Assembly: GCA_003990745.1 (NCBI GenBank)
Contig: RBNI01002303.1
Coordinates: 1-18,920, forward strand
Length of the DNA: 18,920 nucleotides
DNA from: Jimgerdemannia flammicorona
Lineage: Eukaryota; Mucoromycota; Endogonomycetes; Endogonales; Endogonaceae
Direction of reading: 5' to 3'
The notes under the pieces are model-generated. The model worked only from the letters and a program-made list of their open reading frames with translations, was not told the origin of the DNA and made no database searches. How positions within the stretch are numbered: the first letter of the stretch is position 1; every line of letters begins with the position of its first letter. The position numbers and the translations under genes are program-made. Below are positions 1 through 9,682 of this stretch, one piece after another.

Positions 1-33
<33 letters not shown>
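1..33 (-). repeat. LINE poly(A) tail (poly-T on plus strand)
   Basis: An uninterrupted run of 33 T at the left edge is the 3' poly(A) tail of the minus-strand LINE. It follows directly on a 3' end (AATAAAGGAT, then a GTCTAAG motif) that is shared with the 3' end of the second LINE copy near 13030-13050. The tail may extend beyond the window. Confidence 0.9.
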
Positions 34-36
<3 letters not shown>

Positions 37-229
37 GTTACTTAGACCCCATCCTTTATTAATACCAATACACCTGTCTATCCTCTATATAGTACACAGT
101 GCCCCACCCCTACCAAATCTCCCTAGGAACTCCCCCCCCTACCCCTTCTTGATGAAAGACCACTTTATCAAACACCATCTCCACCTGCCCACCACTCTGT
201 TCACAGATCCCTTCCACCAGACTGTGATG
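34..229 (-). other. LINE 3' untranslated region
   Basis: Non-coding sequence between the apparent ORF2 end (stop at 230-232) and the poly(A). Read on the minus strand it contains a G-rich stretch followed by an AATAAAGGAT-type signal. The same G-rich stretch and terminal signal occur in the same order at about 12930-13050 of the plus-strand copy. This supports common family membership and marks the region the LINE-encoded RT would recognise for priming. Confidence 0.75.
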
Positions 230-1400
230 TCACCCCCCTTGGGGTCCCCATCCAATCCACCACCCAGTCAGCAGATCCTCCACCAACTCCTCCCATCTCA
301 ACAACTTCTCCTGTGTCTCTATCTGTTGTCCCTCCTCAAAAACAAAGAGCTAATGTCCAGCCAACCCCACCCATACTGCTATAACCCACCCTATAGTAAG
401 CCACCTATTGCCGACACCTCCCACAAGTCTAGATTCCAAATCTTCCCAGCGACCTCTCTCTCCATCCAGTCTCCTTTTGACCTCTAGCCAGTCTCCTATA
501 GCTATCCAAAAGTCCCCCAGAACCTCACACTCCCCTAGCCAATGTTCTGGCATTTGTACAAATCCCCCAGCTTGCCCTACATTATAACACTCCTCACAAT
601 CCAGCTGACCACCATCCACCAGATGCCCAGCATGGAAATTCAACATAACATTCCACTGTAGCATTTGCCATCACACTACTCAGTACTTAGGAGAAAGCCA
701 CTGCTGCACCTCAGCACTCCAAGACCAGATCCCTGCCCAGTCCCACTCCTCACCAATTCTCACCACCTGCCAACTACTTGGCCAAAGATCCTGGCCAATT
801 CTCCGCTGACACTCCACTCTATCCCCAATATCAAACTCAGTGAGTGGAACTCCCCCTAGAAGTAGATGGCATAGCTGGGCCCTATATCACCTCTCCCTCA
901 TTGCTATGCCAGTGCAGGCCTATCCGGTGTGCTCCATCTACCACTCCCCACCAGAAGCCCTTATACTATAGCCTTCGACTCCCATTCAGACCCACCAAAG
1001 AGAGTAGATCTCCCAAGGACCCCCAGGGGGAGAATCTCATCTCCCACACCTTCTGCATCAGCAGTACCCAACCTCTACCCTGTAGATCAATAGCTCTTCT
1101 CAACCACCAAGCTTGCAGGCAGTGTAATCACTTAGGGAGATCGACAAGGCCCAGGCCTCCCCTAAGCACCAGCTCCACAAGGGTATTCCAACTGATCTGG
1201 GCCCTTTTACCTACCCAAATCCAATCCCTAGCCAGTTTCATCAGCCTCTTCACCACCCAAGCTGGAAAGTCTAAGTGATAAGCTACATACTACAGCTTGG
1301 GGAACCAGTAAGCATTCAGAATCGCCACCCACCCCACCAGGGAGATGTAATGACCCCCCCAACCTTTTAGGGCCTCCCCCCAAATGACCACCCTCCTCTC

Positions 1401-2669
1401 TCACCATATCTGTGACAGGACTGATCCATATACAGAAAGGAAGATACCTAGATACTGCACCACCTCTCCTGTGGGGACAATTGTTCCAATGATGTCCCCT
1501 CCCACTAGCTCATTTCCCAACACCATTGTCTCACACTTATGCCAGTTGAGTTTTGCTCCAGAGTGTACCTCATACCATTCTACTGTTTCCTGAAGAGCCT
1601 CTACATCTACTACTGATCCAAGTTCAACTACCATATCATCTGCAAAGGCCCCCACCTTCCACTCCACACTATACACCATGAGCCCAGCCACCTTCCTATG
1701 GATCCTATCCATCAAAGGTTCCAGGAAGAGGGTATAAAGGATAGGGGACAGCGGGTCTCCTTTAGGGACTCCTCTCCCCAAGGGAAATGCCAAACCCCTG
1801 TAACCATTACACATCAGTGCCACTCTACTTCCCTCCAACAAACTCAACATAGAAGCTCAAAACTGTGGTGGAACACCAATCTTATCCAGTATCTTGCCCA
1901 GCCAAACCCGCTGAACATGGTTGTAGGCCTTCTCCTGGTCCAAAAAAACCAGTCTACCATCCAGTCCGCAGGCCCAGGCTCCTTCAATAATGCCATGCAC
2001 CCAGGCAGTCCCATCTCTGATAAGTCTATCTCCTACAAAGCTCTGCTGCTCCTCACTCAGCACCTGTTGAGCAACCTTCTGTAGCCTTGCAACAATCACC
2101 TTAGTCACCAACTTCTGATCCATATCCAGAAGTATGATTGGTCTCCAGTTCTTCCAATCCTCATACCTGCCCTTGTCTTTGTACAATAGGGCCACCAGCC
2201 CTAAGTCCTGCTCTCCAACCCACATGCCATTTAGAATAACATGATCACAGAGGGCAGCCATCTCTCCCAGCACTCCAGGGACTCTTGCCATCTTCTTTCA
2301 GAAGTCCCATGGTAACCCATCCTCTCCTGGTGCTGTCCCAAGCTTAGTTTCTGCCAGAACTCCTTGAATCTCCTCCTCCTGGACTGGTAAGATCAAGTCA
2401 CCCAGTCCCTCTACCTGTGGTGGCTCCCACTCCTCCAGCATGTTGCCAATCACCTCTGCATCAGCACCCCCTTCTTCCTCACTCCACAGACCCTGCCATT
2501 TCTCCTTCAATACCCCCAGGATCTGCTGCATACCATGCACCAAATCTCCCTCAGCATCAAAGACCCCATCCCACTGATATCTCACCTGCCTGGCTTTGAG
2601 GAACATAGACAAGTACCTAGTAGGCCGCTCTCCCACCTCAAGCCCCTGCCATCTTAGCCTGGTAGCCAT
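1401..2669 (-). other. Reverse transcriptase domain of LINE ORF2
   Basis: RT blocks appear in order: APGEDGLP, then NWRPIILL, then QQSFVGDRLI, then VFLDQEKAY (motif A with catalytic Asp; the next usual Asp is Asn here), then GRGVPKGDPLSPILY (motif B), then AFADDMVV (motif C with the DD pair), then SGAKLNWHK (motif D) and YLGIFLS (motif E). The catalytic Asp residues are intact although stops at 2298 and 1857 split the domain. The same blocks in the same order occur in the plus-strand copy at 10680-11700. Confidence 0.93.
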
Positions 2670-2828
2670 TCCTCACATATGAGTCTCCTCCTCTTCTCTT
2701 AACACCTGTTGCAGTTCTACTACCTCCAATTTCGCCCTCTCTAACCTCCAATCCTCCACCTCATGAGACATAAGCAAATCTGCCCACTCCAACTGCAATC
2801 TCCTCAGCCTATTTGAAGCACACCTTAC

Positions 2829-3752
2829 TCACCTCCTCCTCTGTCTCCCTGCCTCTCTACCAGCTCCTCTCCAATAGACCCTTACAGCCTCCTTCAACCT
2901 CATCCAATGGACACCTACAGACAAACCCTCCTGCCTCCAGAGAGGAACCTTTGCCTGGATGTCCTCTACCCATGAATTCCACAACCCCTTCTCAGCCAGC
3001 AGGGAGGAGTTAAGACACCAATGTCTAGGTCCATCTCCACTCCCCCCTAACTGTCTCTGTCCAAACAGTCTCCAGTGATCAGACCACGGATACCACACCA
3101 CCTCCAAAGTCTTCCAGACATCAGCACCCCAATATTCAGCTGTCAGAATCCAGTCAATCCTTATCCCTAAGCCATTCACCCAGTATGTGTAGACCCTGGT
3201 ATCACCCCACCATGTTCAGCCCATATCCTCTAAGGCTAAGGTTCTCCACCTCCTCCCATGCACCCAGACCACCACTCCTCCCACCTGCATTCCTCTCTCT
3301 ATCAGTTCTATCCAGTCGCAGATCTCGAACCATGTTAAAATCACCACCAAGAACATTGACCCCTTCCTCCAAGAGAATGCCCTCCTCCAGCAGCTCTGTA
3401 ATCCATGCAATCTCTCTCCCCTAACTGCTGGGCAGTAACAAGAGCCCACCCTCACTGATTCCCACCCTGGCCAGTGCCATTCACCCCAGACCAAGCGATC
3501 CCCCCAGCTCCTGATTCCCCCCAAATCTCCTCTGCCCTTCTTCACCAGAATCGCTACCTTTCCAAACCAAGCAGTAGCCCCACCCCATTCCCTAGTCCAC
3601 TCTACCCTATTATCCTCATCCTCACACCATACATCCTGCAGTAAAAAGAGATCAGCCTCCAATCCCTTTAGCCAAGTAAAAATGTTCTTATACTGTCCAG
3701 ACTCTCCAAGACCATTCACATTGAGCGAGAAAATGTTAGTTGTACTGTTCAT
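2829..3752 (-). other. APE-type endonuclease domain of LINE ORF2
   Basis: Residues 8-15 read FSLNVNGL, the first endonuclease motif with its Asn. LLQD follows at about residue 38, where the family usually has LLQE/IQET, so the metal-binding Glu is replaced by Asp. GGDFN is encoded near 3333-3352 but one frame away from the flanking parts. The main frame resumes just downstream of it. The C-terminal motifs are IRIDWIL (family form SRIDxI) and SDH. A TGA at 3216 replaces an expected Trp. The domain is recognisable but carries a compensated frameshift pair and one nonsense codon, so it is non-functional here. Confidence 0.85.
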
Positions 3753-3783
3753 AAGGAATATTGTTAAAGATCAAACTTCTCCT

Positions 3784-5816
3784 CTACAAATCTGCTCTCA
3801 AGTCCTCCTGTGTCAAATCCAAGATGTGTTCCATAGCCAGTTCCCTCTTCTCAGCTTTCTGTGCCTCCAACCCCCCCAGAAGTTCAACCATTACCCCATC
3901 CTCTTTCTCCTCAAAGTCCTCCCAATACTCCACACAGGCCTCCTGCCAGAACCACAAACCATGGCATTCTGCCCAACAGTAGGCAGCCCGCTCACCAGTG
4001 ACAACCACCAGCTCTACCTTCCTCACCACATCCACCTCATACCCCTCCTCTTCTAGGAAGATTGCAAGAATCTCCACCTTCAGTACCTCCACTACTCCAT
4101 CTTCTTGCAGAATCTGGGCCCAATGCTCCTCAGGCATGACACTAAGATCCACTTCTCCCAACACCTCAGCTGCAAGATTATCTATCACCTTGCTCATCCA
4201 CAGCAGATTCCCCACCTTCTTCCCTCCAGGGGTCCCTGGCTGCCCTACATCCAGCATCATAGTATCAGCACCTACACTGGCATCCTCATTCCACTCCTCC
4301 TCTGGGACATCCACCAGCTCGTCCTCACCAACTGCCACCACCTGACCCCCTTTCGCCACATCTGGGACCCCAAAGTGAACTTGCTGAGCCCCCTGCATCA
4401 GTACATCCTCCGCCACCCCTCTCTGCCCACTGGGCCCCTCCTGACAAGTGGGGGGGGGGCGCTATCTGACTCCTCCTCCCAAACTTCGAAAGTACCATCG
4501 GCATAGGGATCTTTGCCCAGCACCTTCACAGCCCATTCCTCAGTCACTGCCACCTCCTCTCCTCCTTTGCTAGCCCATACACTGGCTTCAATGCCTCCAG
4601 ACTCCTCAGCCCCATCAATCTTCCTCTTCTCCCCTCCTGTCATACTCACCAACAGCTCTCTCTACCTCTTGCACCCCTGGGCCCACTCCCACTGTCTCCT
4701 GTCAGTATGGATATGTCTTCCATTCACCATCTCCAGATGTGTCAATTCTTCAAACTACTTTCAGGCTTTCGCCCTCCTCTCCACCACACCACTCAGCTCC
4801 TCCAGAGCCTCCAACAAGTCCTCCTCCTCCTCATCACTCCCTTTCACCCTCAACACCTTACAGATAAAGGCCCCCCACATCAGCACCAAGGGCCAGTTGC
4901 TTGCCTTTCCTGTGGCCTCCTTTCCTGCCAGCTGAATCCAGATATCGACATCACCTGTCCTGAATGTAGTCCCCTCCCACATTTGGAAGCCAACATCCAC
5001 CACATCCCCATACTCCACCATCACCTCCTCCACCCTCCTCCTGGTCTCCTCCTTAGTCACCATAGATACCCCTCTCACCAGAAGCTGCACCGCCCTGGTG
5101 TCCCATCTCAAGCACTGCACCATGGAGACCACCACTTCCCCAACCACTACTCCAGTCTTCAGGGCCTCATCCAGCAGGCCCGCCTCCTCAAAGCCCACCT
5201 CTACCCCTTCCAGACCCTTCAGAAACTTCACTGAGGCTGCCCCAGCCACCTGCTTCGAGATAAGCCCCAGAACCATCCTAGCCATCACTGCCAAGCCCCA
5301 GAAGCACAAGGTGGCCACGAACTCCAAGATTGATTTCTTGAGTAATGGGGCTACCGCCAGCCCTGTCACACCATTGGCCAGATCCCCCTTCCTCTTCTGG
5401 CCCATCTGCCTAGCCTCTGCATCCACAGTCACATCTGGATTTTTTTCCAGATTCCCCATCATGCCACCATCAGCAGTCTCACTACTACCACCAGCAGCTA
5501 CTCCACTTCCTCCACCTCCTACTGGTGAAGGCCCAGCTCCTCCAGCCATTCCAACCTTCTGCTTCCCCTTCCCACCTGCCTGTCTACTGCAGGCCCCCAC
5601 TGGCCAACCCCCAGTTCTCAGCATATCTGCAAAGCTCCTTCTCTGCTGCCCTCCTGCCCCCCCACCAGTGCCTCCTCTACTGCCCGAGCCACTCTGCCCA
5701 TTCGAGCCACCAAACGACTCCATCTCCAGCCCATACCCTCTTCCAACATGTTGCCAGTCGAAGGCCCCAGATCCACCCAACCTAGTATGCTCATCGGCTT
5801 GCTTGCTGGTTGACAT
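3784..5816 (-). pseudogene. LINE ORF1 (gag-like nucleic-acid-binding protein), interrupted
   Basis: The best start is ATG at 5816. The frame is open a little further upstream but only with a TTG. Residues ~40-120 are very Gly/Ser-rich and contain RRSFADML, a motif common in LINE ORF1 proteins. Around 4950-5130 a segment with VMVEYGDVVDV looks like the RRM-like fold of LINE ORF1 (inference from pattern). Stops follow at 4761 and in the next ~100 bp. The frame then runs on to a stop at 4398, while the neighbouring frame is open from about 4416 to 3784 as a strongly acidic segment. The switch between them coincides with a run of ten C (plus-strand G, 4450-4459), so a homopolymer indel is the likely cause. 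I see no CCHC zinc knuckle anywhere, although Tad1-type ORF1 proteins usually have one. The gap to ORF2 is 31 bp. Confidence 0.8.
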
Positions 5817-5850
5817 TGCCTTAATATCTTTCTCCAATAAATGATTCAAA

Positions 5851-6450
5851 AGTGTATTGTAAAAGTGTGTGTAACATGAATTGTAGCAGAGAAAGATGAG
5901 TTTTGATGGATGTTTGTGAGGAGGCCTTCAAAGTTTGGAAAGCTGGATTGTGTAGCAAAGCTCAAGCAGGGACTGGATCTTATGTGTCAGCTGGCTACAC
6001 TTTGACCTATACTGGTTGAATGCATTGTCATATTGTACCTCTCAATAATTTTAAACCACAAATTGGACAAGATAAATGAGAGGAACATGAAATAGCTGTT
6101 ATGGAGATAGCTTTACTTCTCTTTAACACTTCTTGTCAGATGTGGTGGCAAATTTCCCTACTTCACTCAATTTTTGAACATTCAAAGCTCCTTATTACCT
6201 ATCTTCTGAAGAAGTTTTGGCATCCTTAGCATCTTTGGCATTCTCAACTTTGGTGTCAGAATTCTCAACTTTGCCACTAATATCTACTTTAGCTTTGAAA
6301 TTATCTGGAATTGATGGAGGTCAGATGAATTAGAGTCAATCTAGGATACATTTTAGACTTGGTGGATTTTAGTTTGAGCCAAATATAGCAAAAGATAGCA
6401 ACATATTTTTTGGATGATGTGCAAGTTCTCTTACTTACACTGATCAAAAT
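5851..6450. other. Gene-free AT-rich stretch upstream of the LINE
   Basis: No convincing gene. On the minus strand a short open stretch at about 6205-6320 encodes a Lys/Asp-rich peptide with two similar KVEN-containing units. It opens after a stop and ends at a stop that overlaps a GT, so it could be a gene or exon scrap. Part of the interval nearest 5850 may be the LINE 5' UTR. Confidence 0.4.
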
Positions 6451-6723
6451 ATGACACCTGTTTTACTCTATATTGTCAAATGTAAAGATCAATATACTTC
6501 AAAATCTAGAGGCTTGTTCTATAATCTGGCTTATGGCATTGGAGTTCCGCTAGAGTCAAATATGATGATGGTATTTCACTCAAATCAACCATATAGTTTG
6601 ATAGTTATTAGAGATGAGAAAGTTCTAAATAGCTTTTCAATGAGTGTTTATCATAGAACTTTGAAAGCTGTGAGCTATTATAATAAATTTTTTGGAAATT
6701 TAGAAGAGCCAAAAAATCTGTAG
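6451..6723 (+). CDS. Orphan 90-residue ORF, unknown function
   Basis: The frame is open from about 6420, with the first ATG at 6451 and stop TAG at 6721-6723. The predicted product is ~90 residues, mixed hydrophobic/polar, with LFYNLAYGIGVPLESNMMMVF in its centre. It has no signal peptide, clear membrane span, zinc motif or family I recognise. The composition looks protein-like and less like AT-rich noise (few Lys/Asn runs), so it may be a surviving exon or fragment of a gene or transposon protein. Its flanks are AT-rich and carry no promoter, and transposon relics lie on both sides. Function is unknown, and a chance ORF remains possible. Confidence 0.3.
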   Translation: MTPVLLYIVKCKDQYTSKSRGLFYNLAYGIGVPLESNMMMVFHSNQPYSLIVIRDEKVLNSFSMSVYHRTLKAVSYYNKFFGNLEEPKNL

Positions 6724-6920
6724 ATATTTTGAATATTTGATTATTGTTTTTTATATTGTATCCTAGTTTTTGAATATTTGATGGAAGTTTTGCTTTTTCT
6801 TTGAAAGTTCCATGAATGTGGAGAGTTTTTTGGCTTCAAAGGAATTGCTCTTTTTGGTGAGTACCTTAATTTGTGCTGGCTGGCTTCTAATATAGTTTAT
6901 CATGTAAAGATTTCAGATTA

Positions 6921-7020
6921 ACTTGAATTCATCACATAATAAATTCAAACTGATCCAAATTCATAACATGATAAATTTGAACTGGTTTGAATTCATCATG
7001 GGATGAATTCAAACTAACTT
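6921..7020. repeat. Three ~33-bp tandem repeats with internal dyads
   Basis: Three imperfect units (about 6921-6954, 6955-6985, 6986-7020) share the layout TTGAATTCAT, an AT-rich spacer with CATGAT or similar, then AATTCAAACTG. The third is a perfect hairpin: 12-bp arms at 6986-6997 and 7002-7013 around ATGG. It is enclosed by a second inverted pair, AACTGGTT (6980-6987) and AACCAGTT (7022-7029). The function is unknown. It lies at the outer edge of the LTR-like repeat cluster. Confidence 0.7.
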
Positions 7021-7029
7021 GAACCAGTT

Positions 7030-7448
7030 ATGTGGTTGGCAAATTTGAATCAGATTCGAATTTCCCTGGCTCAATCAGAGCACTACTCAGGATAGACAGC
7101 AGCCTGAGCCTCAGCCAGAATGGCCTCAGAGATGGAAACCTCCAGGGAGACTGGGGTGGGAGCAGTGGTGGCAGCATGAACAATGGGAGTGGCATGAGTG
7201 ACCTTAGCCTCATGGAGACAAGAAAGGAAAGAGCAACCAATAATAAGAAAATGACAAATGGTATAGACATCAGTGGTGGCAGAAGGAATTACAGAGCTTC
7301 AAAGATATAGAAAGGAGTGGCATTGGTAAGGTGAGAGGCAGTGAGGGCTATAAAGACAGTATAGTCTTAATAGAATCAGGCAGAGGCCACAATAGTGGCA
7401 TCATATACTATGATAGTAGTAGCTTCCTTAATGTGAGTAGACCTCCTT
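7030..7448 (-). other. Degenerate coding-like sequence flanking the palindromic repeats
   Basis: Minus-strand reading gives broken open stretches (for example 7270-7028) that continue, with stops, from the left arm of the first palindromic unit. This is compatible with a decayed retrotransposon internal region read outward from an LTR. No domain could be recognised, so it may equally be unrelated. No other gene is seen here. Confidence 0.3.
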
Positions 7449-8640
7449 GGAGAAGGCTTGACAACATTCCTCAGAGAGAATAGAGAATTTGATTGTAGAG
7501 GGAACTATGATATCAATGTTATGTCAAAGGTGAGCCTTCTTGACAGAGAGAGCCAGAACTAAGTAGAACTAAGCAAGAAGTGGATGGCCTAATGAGAAAA
7601 GGTTAAGAGAGAGAGAGAGGATGGCAGAAGATACATAAGCATCAAAAGAGACATTGGCAGGAGAGAAGTGGGCAGAGTGGGAAACAGGAAGAGTATCTTC
7701 CATAGCCTTGTCAGTAGTGGTGGCCCCAGAGGTAGAAGCAGTAGCAGTAAGAGGAGGGGGTGTAACAGGAGCCAGAGGAGGCTGGAAGGACTGGCAGGAG
7801 GGGCAAAGTCTGAGCCAAGATTGAAGTAGATAGTGGGGAAGAGGAACAAAGATATGTGGAAGGCAGGAAAAAAGGACAGACAAAGAACTAAGCAGAAATT
7901 GCATCAGCCATTTATTGCTACATAAAAGTATAGTCCTTATATATAAAATATAATATCCCAAAAGGGAAGATGCACCACAATACAGAGTTAACTGAATTAG
8001 GAACTATATGATAGTCAGAGATAAGGAGAGAGCCAAACCCAGTTGTAGGATAAAAATCATAAATAAAAAAAAACAAAACAAATCCAAATTTAGATTAAAA
8101 AACATCTACAGACCCCAGAGGGGTGAGTATGAGTGAGGGGTGAGGTCAAGCAGAGTGAGCCACAGTGAGCCCTTGGCAAAGCCAAGGGGCCAAAAGCAGC
8201 AGAAAGGAGCAGAGTAAAGACTGAGACCCCAGGGCGAGCACAAGACCCCAGAGGGGGCCAGGATGTTTTTAATCATAATTTGGATTTGTTTTGTTTGTAT
8301 TTGTTTGGGATTTTTATCCTGCAACTGGGATGGGCTCTCCTCTTATCTCTGACTATTATGTGGTTCCTAATTTAGTTAACTCTGCACTGTGGTATATCTT
8401 CTCTTTAGGAATATCATATTTTGTATATAAGGACTGCACTTTTGCATGACAATAAATGGCTGATGCAATTTCCACTTAGTTCTTTGTCTGTTCTTTTTTT
8501 CTGCCTTCTCCATATCTTTGTCCCACTTCCCCACCATCTCCTTTGACCTTGGCTTAGACTTTACCACTCTTACTGGTCCTTCCAGCCCTCCTCTGACTCT
8601 TATTGCACCCCTCCTCTTACTGCTTAGTGGTATAGACCTT
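7449..8640. repeat. Palindromic repeat unit 1: inverted LTR-like arms around a ~160-bp core
   Basis: The left arm (about 7743-8103) is the imperfect reverse complement of the right arm (about 8265-8626). The core between them (8104-8262) is not palindromic but is bounded by direct copies of AGACCCCAGAGGGG. The right arm carries TATATAA at 8424-8430 and AATAAA at 8451-8456. The left arm has the mirror TTTATT at 7911-7916 and a TATA-like stretch after it. TATA followed by AATAAA within ~30 bp resembles the U3-R part of an LTR, so each unit reads as two head-to-head LTRs pointing outward. The segment 7449-7742 lies to the left of the left arm and recurs in unit 2. Arms of ~360 bp would form a very long hairpin if transcribed. 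Confidence 0.75.
8418..8456 (+). promoter_or_regulatory. LTR-like TATA box and polyadenylation signal in right arm of unit 1
   Basis: TATATAA (8424-8430) lies 20 bp before AATAAA (8451-8456), the compact promoter/poly(A) layout of a small LTR. The mirrored arm has the same pair facing the other way. Activity today is unlikely given the degeneracy. The call rests on motif spacing only. Confidence 0.4.
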
Positions 8641-8642
8641 TT

Positions 8643-9682
8643 CAGAGAAGGCATAATAATGGTCCTCAGGGAGGATGGAGAACTTGATGGTAGGCAAAAC
8701 CATGGTATTAATATTATATTGAAGGTGAGCCTCCTTGGTAGAGAGGGCAAGAACTGAGTGGAACTAATAAGAAGTAGATAACCTGATGAGTGAAGGTCAA
8801 GGTAGAGGGAAGGGATGGCAGAGGATATATAGACATTAAAGGACTCATTAGTGGGGTGAAGCAAGAGACAGAAAAACAGAATGAAGAGTACCTTTCATAG
8901 CTATATCAGCAGTGGGGGCCCTAGAGGCAGAAGTAGTAACAGTGGAGAGAGAGAGTGCAACAAGAGCCAGGAGAGGGCCAGAAGGATCAGCAATAGGGCC
9001 AAAGTCCAAGCCACAGTCAAAGGAGAAGAAAATAGAGGGGAGGTGAGATAAGAGAAAGGTAAGAAATAAGAACAGACAAAGAGTAGAGCAGAAATTGCCA
9101 CTGTTGTTTATTGCCACACATAAGCACAGTCTCAAGATATAAATATGAAGTCTCAAAAAGGAATAATATACCACAATATGGAGATAACTAGATTAGAACC
9201 TAATGTTATATAAAGATAAACAGTGAGCCAATCTGAGAGTAAGCATAAAAAATATAAACAAATAAATTCAAATTTGAATTAAAAAACATCTATAGACCCC
9301 AGAGGGGTGAGCATGAGTGAGGGTGAGGTTAAGCAGAGTAGGCCACAGTGAGCCCAAGGTGAAGCTGAGGGATCAAAAGTAGTAGAGAGGAGAAGAGTAA
9401 AGACTGAGACCCCAGAATGAGTATGGGACCCCAGAGGGGACCAAGAGGTTTTTTAATCTCAATTTGGATTTGTTTGTTTCTGTTTTTTATACCCACTCTG
9501 AGATTGGCTCTCCTCTTATCTTTTTATTACATAAGGTTCTTAATCTAGTAATCTCCATATTATATTATATCATTTATTTTTAAAACTTTATATTTGTATA
9601 TAAGAACTATAGCTTAAGCTTTTGTCCTCTAGCTAATCCTTTCAGCTCTCTCCTGGCTCCTGTTGCACTCCCTCCCTCCACT
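8643..9682. repeat. Palindromic repeat unit 2, direct copy of unit 1
   Basis: This repeats unit 1 in the same orientation, offset ~1190 bp. The lead segment 8643-8930 matches 7449-7742. The left arm is about 8933-9291, the core 9292-9443 (again starting and ending with GACCCCAGAGGGG) and the right arm 9444-9682. The right arm is shorter: after the TATATAAG region near 9599-9606 it jumps to the sequence equivalent to ~8570 of unit 1, so an internal deletion of ~130 bp removed the AATAAA part. The copia pol remnant begins directly after this arm, hinting that the arm is the 5' LTR/leader of that element. The two units differ at many sites, so the duplication is old. Confidence 0.72.

Larger units (their letters stand above)
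230..3752 (-). pseudogene. LINE ORF2 polyprotein (endonuclease-reverse transcriptase), interrupted
   Basis: ORF2 starts at ATG 3752 and, with interruptions corrected, would reach the stop at 230, about 1170 codons, usual for Tad1-type ORF2. N-terminal ~310 codons form an APE-like endonuclease. A linker with the typical GERPTRYL motif follows (about 2600-2640). The RT covers about 2400-1400, and a C-terminal CxxC...HxxxxC motif lies near 540-620. Most of the protein keeps one frame, broken by TGA/TAG at 3216, 2829, 2298, 1857 and 1401. Frame changes occur inside the endonuclease around GGDFN and again near 840, after which the C-terminus is in another frame (open 664-350, TAG at 350). Several stops sit where Trp or Gln is expected from the second copy, so G-to-A or C-to-T change explains them. 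No RNase H domain was recognised. The product would nick target DNA and copy the element RNA there, but this copy cannot make it. Confidence 0.92.
1..5850 (-). mobile_element. Non-LTR retrotransposon (LINE, Tad1-like), nearly full length, degenerate
   Basis: Read on the minus strand, this segment has the layout of a two-ORF LINE: an ORF1 with a Gly-rich, SFADML-containing N-terminus, a 31-bp gap, an ORF2 with endonuclease, reverse transcriptase and a C-terminal Cys/His motif, a ~200-bp 3' UTR with AATAAA-like sequence, and a poly(A) tail seen as poly-T at the window start. Order and lengths match fungal Tad1-clade elements (family knowledge). Several in-frame stops and frameshifts in both ORFs show it is inactive. 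The 5' limit is uncertain because the 5' UTR has no recognisable end. I set it near the ORF1 start, and some of 5850-6450 could belong to it. Target-site duplications cannot be tested because the 3' flank lies outside the window. A second copy of the family is at 10520-13064 on the opposite strand. Confidence 0.93.

Noticed and set aside
4707..5844. Long plus-strand Pro/Ser/His-rich open frames opposite LINE ORF1
   Set aside because: They are the antisense of a Gly-rich, Glu/Val-rich coding strand; no initiation context or domain.
7569..9174. Minus-strand Leu/Ser/Pro-rich ORFs in the palindrome arms as membrane proteins
   Set aside because: They arise from pyrimidine-rich strands of the repeats, overlap in several frames, and differ between the two units by frameshifts.
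7449..9682. CRISPR-like array
   Set aside because: Repeats are long (hundreds of bp), few and inverted, with no short regular repeat-spacer pattern, and the DNA is fungal.
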